Assembly (NCBI GenBank): GCA_002494895.1
Contig: DADA01000052.1
Coordinates: 1-9,084 of the forward strand
DNA from: Nitrososphaera sp. UBA210
GTDB taxonomy: Archaea > Thermoproteota > Nitrososphaeria > Nitrososphaerales > Nitrososphaeraceae
DNA: 9,084 nucleotides
Direction of reading: 5' to 3'
Part shown: positions 1 through 6,179 of the stretch, piece by piece
Layout: every line of letters begins with the position of its first letter
How positions within the stretch are numbered: position 1 is the first letter of the stretch
The notes under the pieces: generated by a model
Told to the model about the DNA's origin: nothing
The model's database searches: none
Seen by the model: the letters and a program-made list of their open reading frames with translations, nothing else
Made by a program: the position numbers and the translations under genes

Positions 1-273
1 CCTGCCATCATCGCAATGACGAAGCACATTGCCCTGGAATACGGGCAAAGAAATGTAAGGGCATACACTCTCGCGCTAGGCAACATCGCGTCGGAGGCCA
101 CATATGGTTCGATGACTCCTGCTGAAAGGAAAAAGGCAGCAACGGAAAATGCAATGAAAAGGTGGGGCGATCCCCGGGAAGTTGCCACTATAGCTGCCAG
201 CATTGCCAGCGATGACTTTGCGTTTGCCACCGGCAACACGATAATAATTGATGGCGGGACAGTGCTGCTCTGA
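1..273 (+). CDS. Short-chain dehydrogenase/reductase (SDR), C-terminal fragment
   Basis: This is the last 90 codons of a gene that begins left of the window; the reading frame is open from base 1 to the TGA at 271-273. The fragment matches the C-terminal third of classical SDR (FabG-like) NAD(P)H oxidoreductases. The helix that follows the catalytic YxxxK is visible (AMTKHIALEYGQRNVR), then a variable substrate loop, then the family signature WGDPREVATIAASIASDDFAFATGN ending in IIIDGG. The catalytic Ser, Tyr and Lys and the Rossmann glycine motif would lie upstream and are not seen, so neither activity nor substrate can be judged. The cbiD start lies one base after this stop, which suggests co-transcription. 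That need not mean a role in cobalamin synthesis, because SDRs are common and versatile. The family call is firm; the function is open. Confidence 0.88.
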   Translation, partial: PAIIAMTKHIALEYGQRNVRAYTLALGNIASEATYGSMTPAERKKAATENAMKRWGDPREVATIAASIASDDFAFATGNTIIIDGGTVLL

Positions 274-274
274 G

Positions 275-1450
275 ATGGTCGGAAAGGAAGGAGACGAGCA
301 ATTCTACAATGACTTGAAACTGGCCGAGCAGGAGCAAGTACTGCCGCCAGAGGTAGAAGAAAAAAAGCGCAAAGGCTCCTTGCGTTCGGGCTATACCACG
401 GGAACTACGGCTACCGCAGCTACAAAGGCGGCGCTTTACGCGCTCCTTTCTGGCAAGCCAGTAGAACAGGTAAGAGTGCAGTTGCCAAAGGGGGGCACGG
501 CTACGCTAAAGATAGCGTGGACAAGGATGAACGGCCACGCCGTAACGTCCGCTGCGATAAAGGACGGCGGGGACGATCCTGACGCCACGCATGGCGCAGA
601 GATTTGTTCGACGGTATTTTACAGCGACGATATCGGAAAAATCAGGATAGAAGGCGGTAAGGGAGTTGGCAGAGTAACCAAGCCTGGGCTGGGACTTGAG
701 ATAGGCGAGGCTGCAATTAACCCGACGCCTATGAAGATGCTGCGGGAGGCGGTGGTCCAGGTGGCCAACGAACAATTGAAAAGCCGCGGCATCGGCGTCG
801 AAGTATCGGTTCCAAAGGGAGAAGAAATCGCAAGAAAAACTGACAACCCGCGCCTCGGCATTATGGGCGGCATTTCGATCCTGGGTACGACGGGGATTGT
901 CCTGCCATACTCTACTGCCTCATTTGCTGCCTCGATTAGACAAAGCCTCGACGTGGCTATCGCGATGGGTGCGGACACCGTAGTTCTCACCACCGGTGGC
1001 CGAAGCGAAGACTTTGCCAAGACACAATTCGAGCTGCCCGATCACTGCTTTGTTCAGATGGGTGATTTTTCCGGTTATTCGGTGAAGCAATGTGCAACAA
1101 AGAAATTGAAGAAGGCGATCATTGCCGGCTTTATCGGCAAGCTGACAAAGATGGCCATGGGGGTGAAACAGACCCATGTCGCAGGATCCCATGTTGACAT
1201 GGAATTCATGGCCCGACTCGCAATTCAATGCAACGCCTCGCCTGATGTTGTCAAAGAGATCAGAGGTGCCAATACCGCGCGCCACGTCGCGGAAATAGTA
1301 TCAAAAAACAACGTGATTGGCTACTTTGATGCCATATGCAAGGAAGTCTTCGAACAAATGCGAGCGTACTCCGGGGGCCAATTAGACATTCATGTGATGA
1401 TGTTTGAGTTTGATGGCAAAGTGATTGGGAGACACCCAATGCTACTGTGA
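275..1450 (+). CDS. cbiD: Cobalt-precorrin-5B (C1)-methyltransferase CbiD
   Basis: CbiD uses S-adenosylmethionine to methylate C1 of cobalt-precorrin-5B, giving cobalt-precorrin-6A, in the anaerobic (early cobalt) corrin pathway in the cytoplasm. The 391-residue product carries the family landmarks in order: LRSGYTTGTTATAATKAA (36-53), IKDGGDDPDATHGAEI (95-110), GVGRVTKPGLGLEIGEAAINPTP (130-152), NPRLGIMGGISILGTTGIVLPYS (191-213), and a C-terminal GSHVDMEF region. The length fits the family, with a slightly long, charged N-terminal tail of about 35 residues. ATG 275 is chosen because it lies one base after the stop of the upstream SDR. An in-frame ATG at 248 would lie inside that gene and add nine residues with no family support. 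Translational coupling to the SDR is likely because no clear ribosome binding site is seen. The 3' end overlaps the convergent lrp-like gene by 9 nt. Identity is very secure. Confidence 0.96.
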   Translation: MVGKEGDEQFYNDLKLAEQEQVLPPEVEEKKRKGSLRSGYTTGTTATAATKAALYALLSGKPVEQVRVQLPKGGTATLKIAWTRMNGHAVTSAAIKDGGDDPDATHGAEICSTVFYSDDIGKIRIEGGKGVGRVTKPGLGLEIGEAAINPTPMKMLREAVVQVANEQLKSRGIGVEVSVPKGEEIARKTDNPRLGIMGGISILGTTGIVLPYSTASFAASIRQSLDVAIAMGADTVVLTTGGRSEDFAKTQFELPDHCFVQMGDFSGYSVKQCATKKLKKAIIAGFIGKLTKMAMGVKQTHVAGSHVDMEFMARLAIQCNASPDVVKEIRGANTARHVAEIVSKNNVIGYFDAICKEVFEQMRAYSGGQLDIHVMMFEFDGKVIGRHPMLL

Positions 1451-1891
1451 CTTTCCATATCGTTCCTTGATCATTTCTATGCGGCCGCCATGCCTGTCTT
1501 TGTACGAAGCCCTGCATGTGTTGCAGCAAAAAAATCTCTCATGGTTGGCAAATCTTAGCACTTTCGGCCTATCGTGTATGGGGCCACCACAAAATTCACA
1601 TTTCAATCTAACATTCAGACCCTTGACACTTAAGTGAAAATGTCTACCTTCTTTCTTCAAAAACTCGAGTGCATTGCCGTATTCCTTCTTGCTCGTCCTA
1701 CTAACCTTGGACATGTCGATCTCGGGTCTAACTGAGGTAATGAGACCCATATTCCTGAGTCGTTCGTATCTTGCCTTGACGGTTGGAGCGCTAATCTTGA
1801 TCTCGCGTGAAACGGCCCTGAAGGATTTGCGGCCATCCATCATCAGAGATCTTAGTACTGCGAGGTCGGTATCATCCAGCCGGACTGGCAA
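1442..1891 (-). CDS. Lrp/AsnC-type HTH regulator with C-terminal TRASH metal-binding domain
   Basis: The 149-residue protein is a DNA-binding regulator. Residues 3-55 form an Lrp/AsnC winged helix-turn-helix (LDDTDLAVLRSLMMDG, then VSREIKISAPTVKARYERL, then GLITSVRPEID). The usual Lrp ligand-binding RAM domain is absent. After a linker, residues 95-147 form a TRASH module with Cys98 and Cys101 (CEFCGGP), Cys122, Cys123 and Cys126 (FCCNTC), then ASYKDRHGGRI. TRASH domains bind heavy metals, and the same HTH plus TRASH order is known in the Sulfolobus copper regulator CopT/CopR. A metal-responsive role is therefore likely. Copper is the precedent, but cobalt or nickel is possible given the cobalamin neighbours. 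The start is TTG at 1889-1891; an in-frame stop lies five codons further upstream and no in-frame ATG precedes the HTH. A TATA-like box 25-34 nt upstream supports a leaderless transcript. It is divergent from the glycosyltransferase gene and convergent with cbiD. Confidence 0.9.
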   Translation of the reverse strand: MPVRLDDTDLAVLRSLMMDGRKSFRAVSREIKISAPTVKARYERLRNMGLITSVRPEIDMSKVSRTSKKEYGNALEFLKKEGRHFHLSVKGLNVRLKCEFCGGPIHDRPKVLRFANHERFFCCNTCRASYKDRHGGRIEMIKERYGKSQ

Positions 1892-1910
1892 CAGAAGTAC
1901 AAAGTGTCAG

Positions 1911-1929
1911 ATGCTCTTTTTAACCTTCA
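1911..1929 (-). promoter_or_regulatory. Putative promoter of the lrp-TRASH gene (BRE/TATA-like)
   Basis: Read on the minus strand, TGAAGGTTAAAAAGAG places an A/T-rich TTAAAAAG core about 25-32 nt before the TTG start at 1891. This is the archaeal TATA-to-start distance for a leaderless mRNA. The 12-mer TGAAGGTTAAAA recurs exactly upstream of cbiA (9007-8996, minus strand). The same core may serve the divergent glycosyltransferase gene on the plus strand (TTTTTAACC, about 30 nt before ATG 1952). The site is inferred from position and composition only. Confidence 0.5.
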
Positions 1930-1951
1930 CCCTGCACTAGACTCTAATAGC

Positions 1952-3442
1952 ATGGTTGACGCCCATATTCTCCGTTTGCTTCGACCGCGAGTCATGGGAC
2001 ATTCGTTACTAATTCTGATTCCGTTAGCGCTTTCATGTTTTACTCATCTGTGGAATGTGACTGGTTTTCCTGATCTATTCTATGACGAAGGTGCTTACGT
2101 TCGCAAAGCAATGATTGTCTTGGAAAATCAAACCCTTCAAGAAAATCCGTATTACTATGATCATCCGCCGTTTGGGCAGATCTTGCTTGCGAGCATGTTT
2201 GCGGCTACCGGTTTTCCAGATTCTCTGAACCCATCAGTCTCTGTTGAATCAATGGAAGCCCTGTACGTCGTTCCAAGGCTTTCAGTCGGGCTGCTGGCAG
2301 TTCTCGACACATTTTTGATTTACAAGATCTCAGAGTACAGGTACAAAAACAGGAGCATAGCGCTTTTTGCGTCCATACTTTTCGCAGTAATGCCTTCGAG
2401 CTGGTACACCCGCAGAGTCCTGTTAGAGTCACTTGCACTACCTTTCCTCTTGGCGTCCGTTCTGTTTGCCCTGCAGTTAGGGCGTTCGAGCGGAACGCGA
2501 TATCTTCCGCTGCTCCTTTCTGGCATCTTTCTGGGTCTGTCCATCTATACCAAGATTCCGTTCTTTACAATGATCCCCCTTGTCGGCTTTCTTGTTTATG
2601 CAGGCAGCAAGAGCAGCAAACTGGGAATGGTCGGACTTTGGTTTGCACCAGTAATATTGGTGCCTTTGCTCTGGCCTGCATCAAGTCTTCTGGATGGCTC
2701 CTTTGAGAGCTGGGTAAGCGGAGTCATGGCACAGACCCAGCGCGAGAGTGAAGGCATCTATTCTGTCTTTTCGGCTTTTCTTCTTGTCGATCCAGTTCTG
2801 ATGATCTTCGGACTGATCGGATTGGGGTTTGCGGCGCTAAAGAAGGATGTATTTATCTTGCTTTGGGCTGGGCCATTCTTGCTGTTTTTGGGGTTTATTG
2901 GATACGTACAGTATTTTCACCTACTGCCAGTACTACCATTGTTCTGCATTGCGTCCGCGGTGTGGCTCGTAAGAACAATATCAAAGATCAATCCTAAACA
3001 GATAGTACAGTACGCCGCAATGGCGGTAGTAGGCATTTTCGGATTAATCTGCACTACCTTGATAGTAACGACAGATGCATCGTCAGGTCAGTACGAAGCC
3101 ATGGCTTTTGCTCTGTCAATATCCGACAAGAATACGACGATAGTATCCAGTCCTGTCTATTCCTGGCCCTATGATTTCGTATTTGATATGCCGCACGCAA
3201 TGAACGACTATCGGGATCTCCTCTACTTTGAAATCCAGACCGAGAAGGTTGTTCTGGTCTCAGATCTCCACTTTCGGGGCAGTCTAAAAGAAGAACGCAT
3301 ATCTGAAATCTACAATAGCACGGTTAGCGTCGGGGCATTTTCTGGCAACGCACAGAATTTTGACTTTACCTCCTATCCCTACAGCAGCATGCCGCTAAAC
3401 TATCAAGGTGTAGACGTGGATGTGAGGCAGAGGGTGCGTTGA
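1952..3442 (+). CDS. GT-C superfamily membrane glycosyltransferase-like protein (PMT/ArnT type)
   Basis: The 496-residue polytopic membrane protein resembles dolichyl-phosphate-sugar dependent GT-C glycosyltransferases (PMT_2/ArnT). These transfer a sugar from a polyprenyl-phosphate donor to protein or lipid on the outer face of the membrane. A first membrane helix (about 17-37) is followed by the outer loop with the acidic pair FYDEGAY (Asp45, Glu46), and then YYYDHPPFGQ (68-76), typical of this family. RRVLLESLALPFLL (154-167) matches the conserved Arg/Glu loop. Many further hydrophobic helices extend to about residue 385. The last 110 residues are hydrophilic and probably extracellular. 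ATG 1952 is preferred because a TATA-like TTTTTAA lies about 30 nt upstream. A GTG at 1904 would add 16 residues but sits upstream of that box. The donor and acceptor cannot be read from sequence; S-layer or N-glycan assembly is possible. It has no evident link to cobalamin. Confidence 0.82.
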   Translation: MVDAHILRLLRPRVMGHSLLILIPLALSCFTHLWNVTGFPDLFYDEGAYVRKAMIVLENQTLQENPYYYDHPPFGQILLASMFAATGFPDSLNPSVSVESMEALYVVPRLSVGLLAVLDTFLIYKISEYRYKNRSIALFASILFAVMPSSWYTRRVLLESLALPFLLASVLFALQLGRSSGTRYLPLLLSGIFLGLSIYTKIPFFTMIPLVGFLVYAGSKSSKLGMVGLWFAPVILVPLLWPASSLLDGSFESWVSGVMAQTQRESEGIYSVFSAFLLVDPVLMIFGLIGLGFAALKKDVFILLWAGPFLLFLGFIGYVQYFHLLPVLPLFCIASAVWLVRTISKINPKQIVQYAAMAVVGIFGLICTTLIVTTDASSGQYEAMAFALSISDKNTTIVSSPVYSWPYDFVFDMPHAMNDYRDLLYFEIQTEKVVLVSDLHFRGSLKEERISEIYNSTVSVGAFSGNAQNFDFTSYPYSSMPLNYQGVDVDVRQRVR

Positions 3443-3443
3443 C

Positions 3444-3456
3444 AACGCTTTTATCC
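3444..3456 (+). promoter_or_regulatory. Putative TATA-like promoter for the second glycosyltransferase
   Basis: The short gap after the first glycosyltransferase gene contains ACGCTTTTATCCT. Its TTTTAT core is centred about 27 nt before the GTG at 3478, which fits a leaderless transcript starting at that GTG. This supports separate initiation of the second gene, and GTG 3478 rather than ATG 3487 as the start. It is a positional inference only. Confidence 0.4.
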
Positions 3457-3477
3457 TGAAATTGGGGATCACGGCTT

Positions 3478-5046
3478 GTGCTGAGAATGGAGGCCCCCCA
3501 GGCAAAGGCCGCAGCCATACTGTTTCTGGCAGTCGTGGCGATGGGCCTTGTTGCGGCTTTCTATCTCTATTTTGTAGTTGACAGATACTCTCTGCTCTAC
3601 TACTGGGACGCAGTTTCTCACCTAGTCGCGGCAAGAAAACTAGTCGACTGGGGCGAAAACCCCGGATTTGGCCAAATCGGAACCGTCTGGATGCCGCTAC
3701 CCCATTTTCTGCTCGTACCGTTCTCTCTCGTTGATGTTCTGTTCACGACAGGATTTGCAGGAACTTTGCTTAGCCTGCCATGCCTGGCGCTGACATCCGT
3801 GTACCTATACAAAATCGCACTGAGGCTGAAGGTTGGTGGCAGGACCGTGATTCCTGCCCTCGCTGCTTTTGTTGGGGCCGTTCTCTATGCAACAAATCCG
3901 AACATCCTGTATCTTGGCATCACTTCGATGACTGAAGCTCCTTTCATGCTTTTTTTTGTGGCTTCGGCATACTATTTTCAATCTTGGTATCAGGACGGGA
4001 ACCGATTGAGAAACCTGATATTGTGTTCAGTCTTTCTATCATTCGCCACCCTTTCAAGGTATGAAGCATGGTTTCTTCCAATGTTTCTCTTGATTGTTGT
4101 GTCAGTTTTTGTACTCAAAGCAAAGTCGGCAAATAGGCAAAAGATGTATGCCATTCTTAGCGCCATCCTGTCCTTTTCAAGTATTATCTTCTGGCTTGGT
4201 TGGAATCAATACCATTACGGAGACGCTTTTGAATTCAGCAACGCCGAATACTATTCGGCCTCTTGGTACGCGGAGAACAGACCATTCAGGGAACTCTTGT
4301 TTCTGCAGCCAGCCAATGTAATGTCGGTCTATGGCGTGACAGCGATCGTGATGTACGGGCCAATGCTTCTTGCTTCAGGTGCGGCTGGCTACTATATGCT
4401 CCGGAAATCCCCCGCAGATGGGAAGAAACTTATCTTGTTGTTCTTGGGCCTTCCACCGCTCTTTACAATCGTTTCCCTGTTAATTGGGATTGGCGAAATG
4501 TCGTACTGGTTCAATTCCCGATTCATGGTGCTCCTGTCGCCTCTAATAATTCTGATGACTTGCATCTTTTTGAAATGGATTCTGGAAAAACGGACCAACA
4601 GGTTGATCGCCCCGATTACAATCGCGCTGCTTTTCGTTTATCCACTTGTCGCGACCGCAGCATCGGCTGTTATTACCACGAATGATGCGATCGGCGGGTA
4701 TTCTGTCAAGGAAAACCTTCTTGCCAAAGACACAGGCGAGGCACTAAAAGCCCTTTATGACGGCGAGGGCAAAATCATGGTTCTTACCGGCTCAGGGCTT
4801 GAACAAAGAATAATGATAACGAGTGGCATTCCGCTTCGACAATTCGATGAAATCATTGAACATAGCACCTGGAAAGCGTCGTATAAAGAGCCATGGTCAT
4901 ATGACAGATGGCTGATAATAACTAGCAAACCCGGTACTGACGCATTGAGTACCACAAAGTACTGGCTTGACAGGCTGGACCAGCTCGCGGATCACTACGG
5001 GATCGTATACGAAAACGAGTACTACAAGATCATGGTCCTAAAGTAA
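3478..5046 (+). CDS. GT-C superfamily membrane glycosyltransferase-like protein (second copy type)
   Basis: The 522-residue polytopic membrane protein has the general plan of GT-C glycosyltransferases: an N-terminal helix (about 10-34), then an external loop with the acidic motif YYWDAVSHLVAARKLVDWG (41-59, Asp44 and His48). WMPLPHFLLVPF (71-82) follows, where other family members have a PPL-type motif. TSMTEAPFMLFF (149-160) is the typical segment before a transmembrane helix. Around ten more hydrophobic helices run to about residue 405. The C-terminal 115 residues are hydrophilic, probably extracytoplasmic, and end in YENEYYKIMVLK. It follows the other GT-C gene by 35 nt in the same direction, so the two may work in one glycan pathway, but the proteins look clearly diverged and not like a recent duplication. 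The start is GTG 3478; ATG 3487 is the alternative. The donor sugar lipid and acceptor are unknown. Confidence 0.78.
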   Translation: MLRMEAPQAKAAAILFLAVVAMGLVAAFYLYFVVDRYSLLYYWDAVSHLVAARKLVDWGENPGFGQIGTVWMPLPHFLLVPFSLVDVLFTTGFAGTLLSLPCLALTSVYLYKIALRLKVGGRTVIPALAAFVGAVLYATNPNILYLGITSMTEAPFMLFFVASAYYFQSWYQDGNRLRNLILCSVFLSFATLSRYEAWFLPMFLLIVVSVFVLKAKSANRQKMYAILSAILSFSSIIFWLGWNQYHYGDAFEFSNAEYYSASWYAENRPFRELLFLQPANVMSVYGVTAIVMYGPMLLASGAAGYYMLRKSPADGKKLILLFLGLPPLFTIVSLLIGIGEMSYWFNSRFMVLLSPLIILMTCIFLKWILEKRTNRLIAPITIALLFVYPLVATAASAVITTNDAIGGYSVKENLLAKDTGEALKALYDGEGKIMVLTGSGLEQRIMITSGIPLRQFDEIIEHSTWKASYKEPWSYDRWLIITSKPGTDALSTTKYWLDRLDQLADHYGIVYENEYYKIMVLK

Positions 5047-5056
5047 AAGATTAATT
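5046..5056 (+). promoter_or_regulatory. Putative cbiG promoter (BRE/TATA-like)
   Basis: AAAGATTAATT begins at the last base of the upstream stop codon, exactly 37 nt before the TTG start of cbiG. An almost identical element, AAAGATAATTA, begins exactly 37 nt before the TTG of cbiX. The ATTAATT core lies 27-33 nt upstream, as expected for a TATA box driving a leaderless transcript. The box also overlaps a 6-bp inverted repeat (AGATTA-N5-TAATCT, 5048-5064), which could be an operator or chance. Confidence 0.5.
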
Positions 5057-5064
5057 CCTAATCT

Positions 5065-5073
5065 GTGCGTGCA
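5065..5073 (+). promoter_or_regulatory. Candidate operator GTGCGTGCA upstream of cbiG
   Basis: The 9-mer GTGCGTGCA holds the palindromic core TGC-GT-GCA and ends 10 nt before the TTG of cbiG, between the TATA-like box and the start. The identical 9-mer lies upstream of cbiA at 8980-8988, also 10 nt from that TTG but on the opposite strand. Position near the transcription start would suit a repressor site. No experimental support is known to me. Confidence 0.4.
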
Positions 5074-5082
5074 TAGTACTAC

Positions 5083-6144
5083 TTGACTGGAACTGCTGTG
5101 GTGGCAATTACGAAACACGGGATCGTAATAGCGCGCAGAATAAAGCAGAAGATGCCTGAAGTCGAGATATATGTGCCATCAAAGCACACAGACGGCGGCT
5201 CGGACATAACCTGGTTCTCCGAACAGAGTACTCAGCTCGTGGGTGGACTTTTCAAGACACGTGATGCATTGATCTGCATTTTTTCACTGGGGGCGGTTGT
5301 CAGGATGATAGCGCCTTACCTCGTGGATAAGAAAAGCGATCCGGCGGTAATCGTCATTGATGACAAGGCAAAGCATGTCATAAGTACACTTTCGGGTCAT
5401 TTGGGTGGCGCAAACGCCCTTGCTAGGCTCATTGCCACTTTCCTTGACGCTCAACCCGTCATCACAACTGCGGCGGACGTCAATGAAACTATCGCCGTTG
5501 ACTTGGTCGGCAGAGAGTTCGGGTGGCAGATCCAGAATTTTCAGAACGTAACAAGAATCAGTGCAATGATGGTCAACGAAGAGCCGATAGCGATCTATCA
5601 AGATGCGGGAGAAAGGAATTGGTGGCAGAGGCAGCTGCCAAAGAATGTTTCTCTGGTGGATAACGTGGAGAAGGTGAAGTCGGATGAATTCAAAGCTGCT
5701 CTTGTGATTTCAGACAGAGAAATCATGGATCCCGAGATCTTGGCAAAGTCAGTGCTGTACAGGCCGCCATCTCTCGTGGTTGGCGTTGGACTCCACTGGG
5801 ATACAAGTAAGGCAGTTATCGAAGATGGCATAAGGAGGGTGCTAAAAGATAACAATCTATCATTTCAAAGCATTAGAAACGTTGCAAGCATTGACCGGGG
5901 GGTGAAGGTAAGTGGGCTGGAGGAATTCGCTAGCCAGAATAAACTGACAATCCAGAATTACGACAAAGAGATCCTTGCATCAGTAACTGTCCCAAATCCC
6001 TCGCAGACCGTTCAAAAGTTTGAAGGGACAGCAAGCGTTTCTGAAGCAGCATCACTTCTTAGCTCAAAGGGCGAGCTCGTAGTGCCAAAGCAAAAGTTTC
6101 CACCCAACCTCACAATCGCGGTCTCTAGGATCGCATATCCATAA
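5083..6144 (+). CDS. cbiG: Cobalt-precorrin-5A hydrolase CbiG
   Basis: CbiG opens the ring-A delta-lactone of cobalt-precorrin-5A and releases acetaldehyde, forming the substrate of CbiD, which is also in this window. The 353-residue product has the standard domain order. The N-terminal domain has AITKHGIVIA (8-17) and the highly conserved SLGAVVRMIAPYLVDKKSDPAVIVIDDKAKHVISTLSGHLGGAN (68-111). A variable middle region spans about 130-228, and the CbiG C-terminal domain starts with VVGVGLHWDTSKAVIEDGI (232-250) and ends EGTASVSEAASLL...LVVPKQKFPPNLTIAVSRIAYP. The C-domain motif usually reads GIGCRRGTS; here Cys-Arg-Arg is replaced by Leu-His-Trp. The start is TTG 5083, supported by the promoter spacing; GTG 5098 or 5101 would shorten it by 5 or 6 residues. 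It heads the cbiG-cbiX-cbiC group. Identity is secure. Confidence 0.95.
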   Translation: MTGTAVVAITKHGIVIARRIKQKMPEVEIYVPSKHTDGGSDITWFSEQSTQLVGGLFKTRDALICIFSLGAVVRMIAPYLVDKKSDPAVIVIDDKAKHVISTLSGHLGGANALARLIATFLDAQPVITTAADVNETIAVDLVGREFGWQIQNFQNVTRISAMMVNEEPIAIYQDAGERNWWQRQLPKNVSLVDNVEKVKSDEFKAALVISDREIMDPEILAKSVLYRPPSLVVGVGLHWDTSKAVIEDGIRRVLKDNNLSFQSIRNVASIDRGVKVSGLEEFASQNKLTIQNYDKEILASVTVPNPSQTVQKFEGTASVSEAASLLSSKGELVVPKQKFPPNLTIAVSRIAYP

Positions 6145-6153
6145 AGATAATTA
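6143..6153 (+). promoter_or_regulatory. Putative cbiX promoter (BRE/TATA-like)
   Basis: AAAGATAATTA starts inside the TAA stop codon of cbiG and exactly 37 nt before the TTG start of cbiX, the same spacing as the matching element before cbiG. This suggests that cbiX is also transcribed from its own leaderless promoter, not only by read-through. The call rests on the similarity and spacing of two sites. Confidence 0.45.
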
Positions 6154-6169
6154 GCCTTGGAAATTATCT
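6145..6169. repeat. Perfect 8-bp inverted repeat in the cbiG-cbiX gap
   Basis: AGATAATT (6145-6152) is the exact reverse complement of AATTATCT (6162-6169), separated by 9 nt. It fills most of the 35-nt gap between cbiG and cbiX and overlaps the proposed cbiX TATA box. The A/T-rich arms make a weak hairpin, so a protein-binding operator fits better than a terminator. A second, smaller inverted repeat, CTGC-N4-GCAG (6168-6179), abuts the TTG start. Confidence 0.55.
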
Positions 6170-6179
6170 GCATGCGCAG

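Noticed and set aside
248..274. Upstream ATG start for cbiD
   Set aside because: It lies inside the SDR coding region and adds nine residues without family support; ATG 275 sits one base after the SDR stop.
619..1020. 133-codon minus-strand open frame opposite cbiD
   Set aside because: It is antisense to the conserved cbiD core. Its Ser/Pro/Ile-rich composition reflects the opposite strand's codon use, and no family is recognised.
1904..1951. GTG start at 1904 for the first glycosyltransferase
   Set aside because: It lies upstream of and across the TATA-like box at 1917-1923 and adds a non-conserved hydrophilic tail; ATG 1952 fits the promoter distance.
4263..4685. 140-codon open frame inside the second glycosyltransferase gene
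   Set aside because: It is a shifted-frame shadow of a well-supported membrane protein, with no recognisable domain or promoter of its own.
5047..5082. Possible cobalamin riboswitch before cbiG
   Set aside because: The leader is only about 36 nt and far too short for a B12 riboswitch. The other cbi leaders are equally short and show no B12-box-like conserved sequence.
6145..6169. Inverted repeat as an intrinsic terminator after cbiG
   Set aside because: The arms are A/T-rich and weak, no T-run follows, and archaeal termination does not depend on such hairpins. A promoter or operator role fits the position better.
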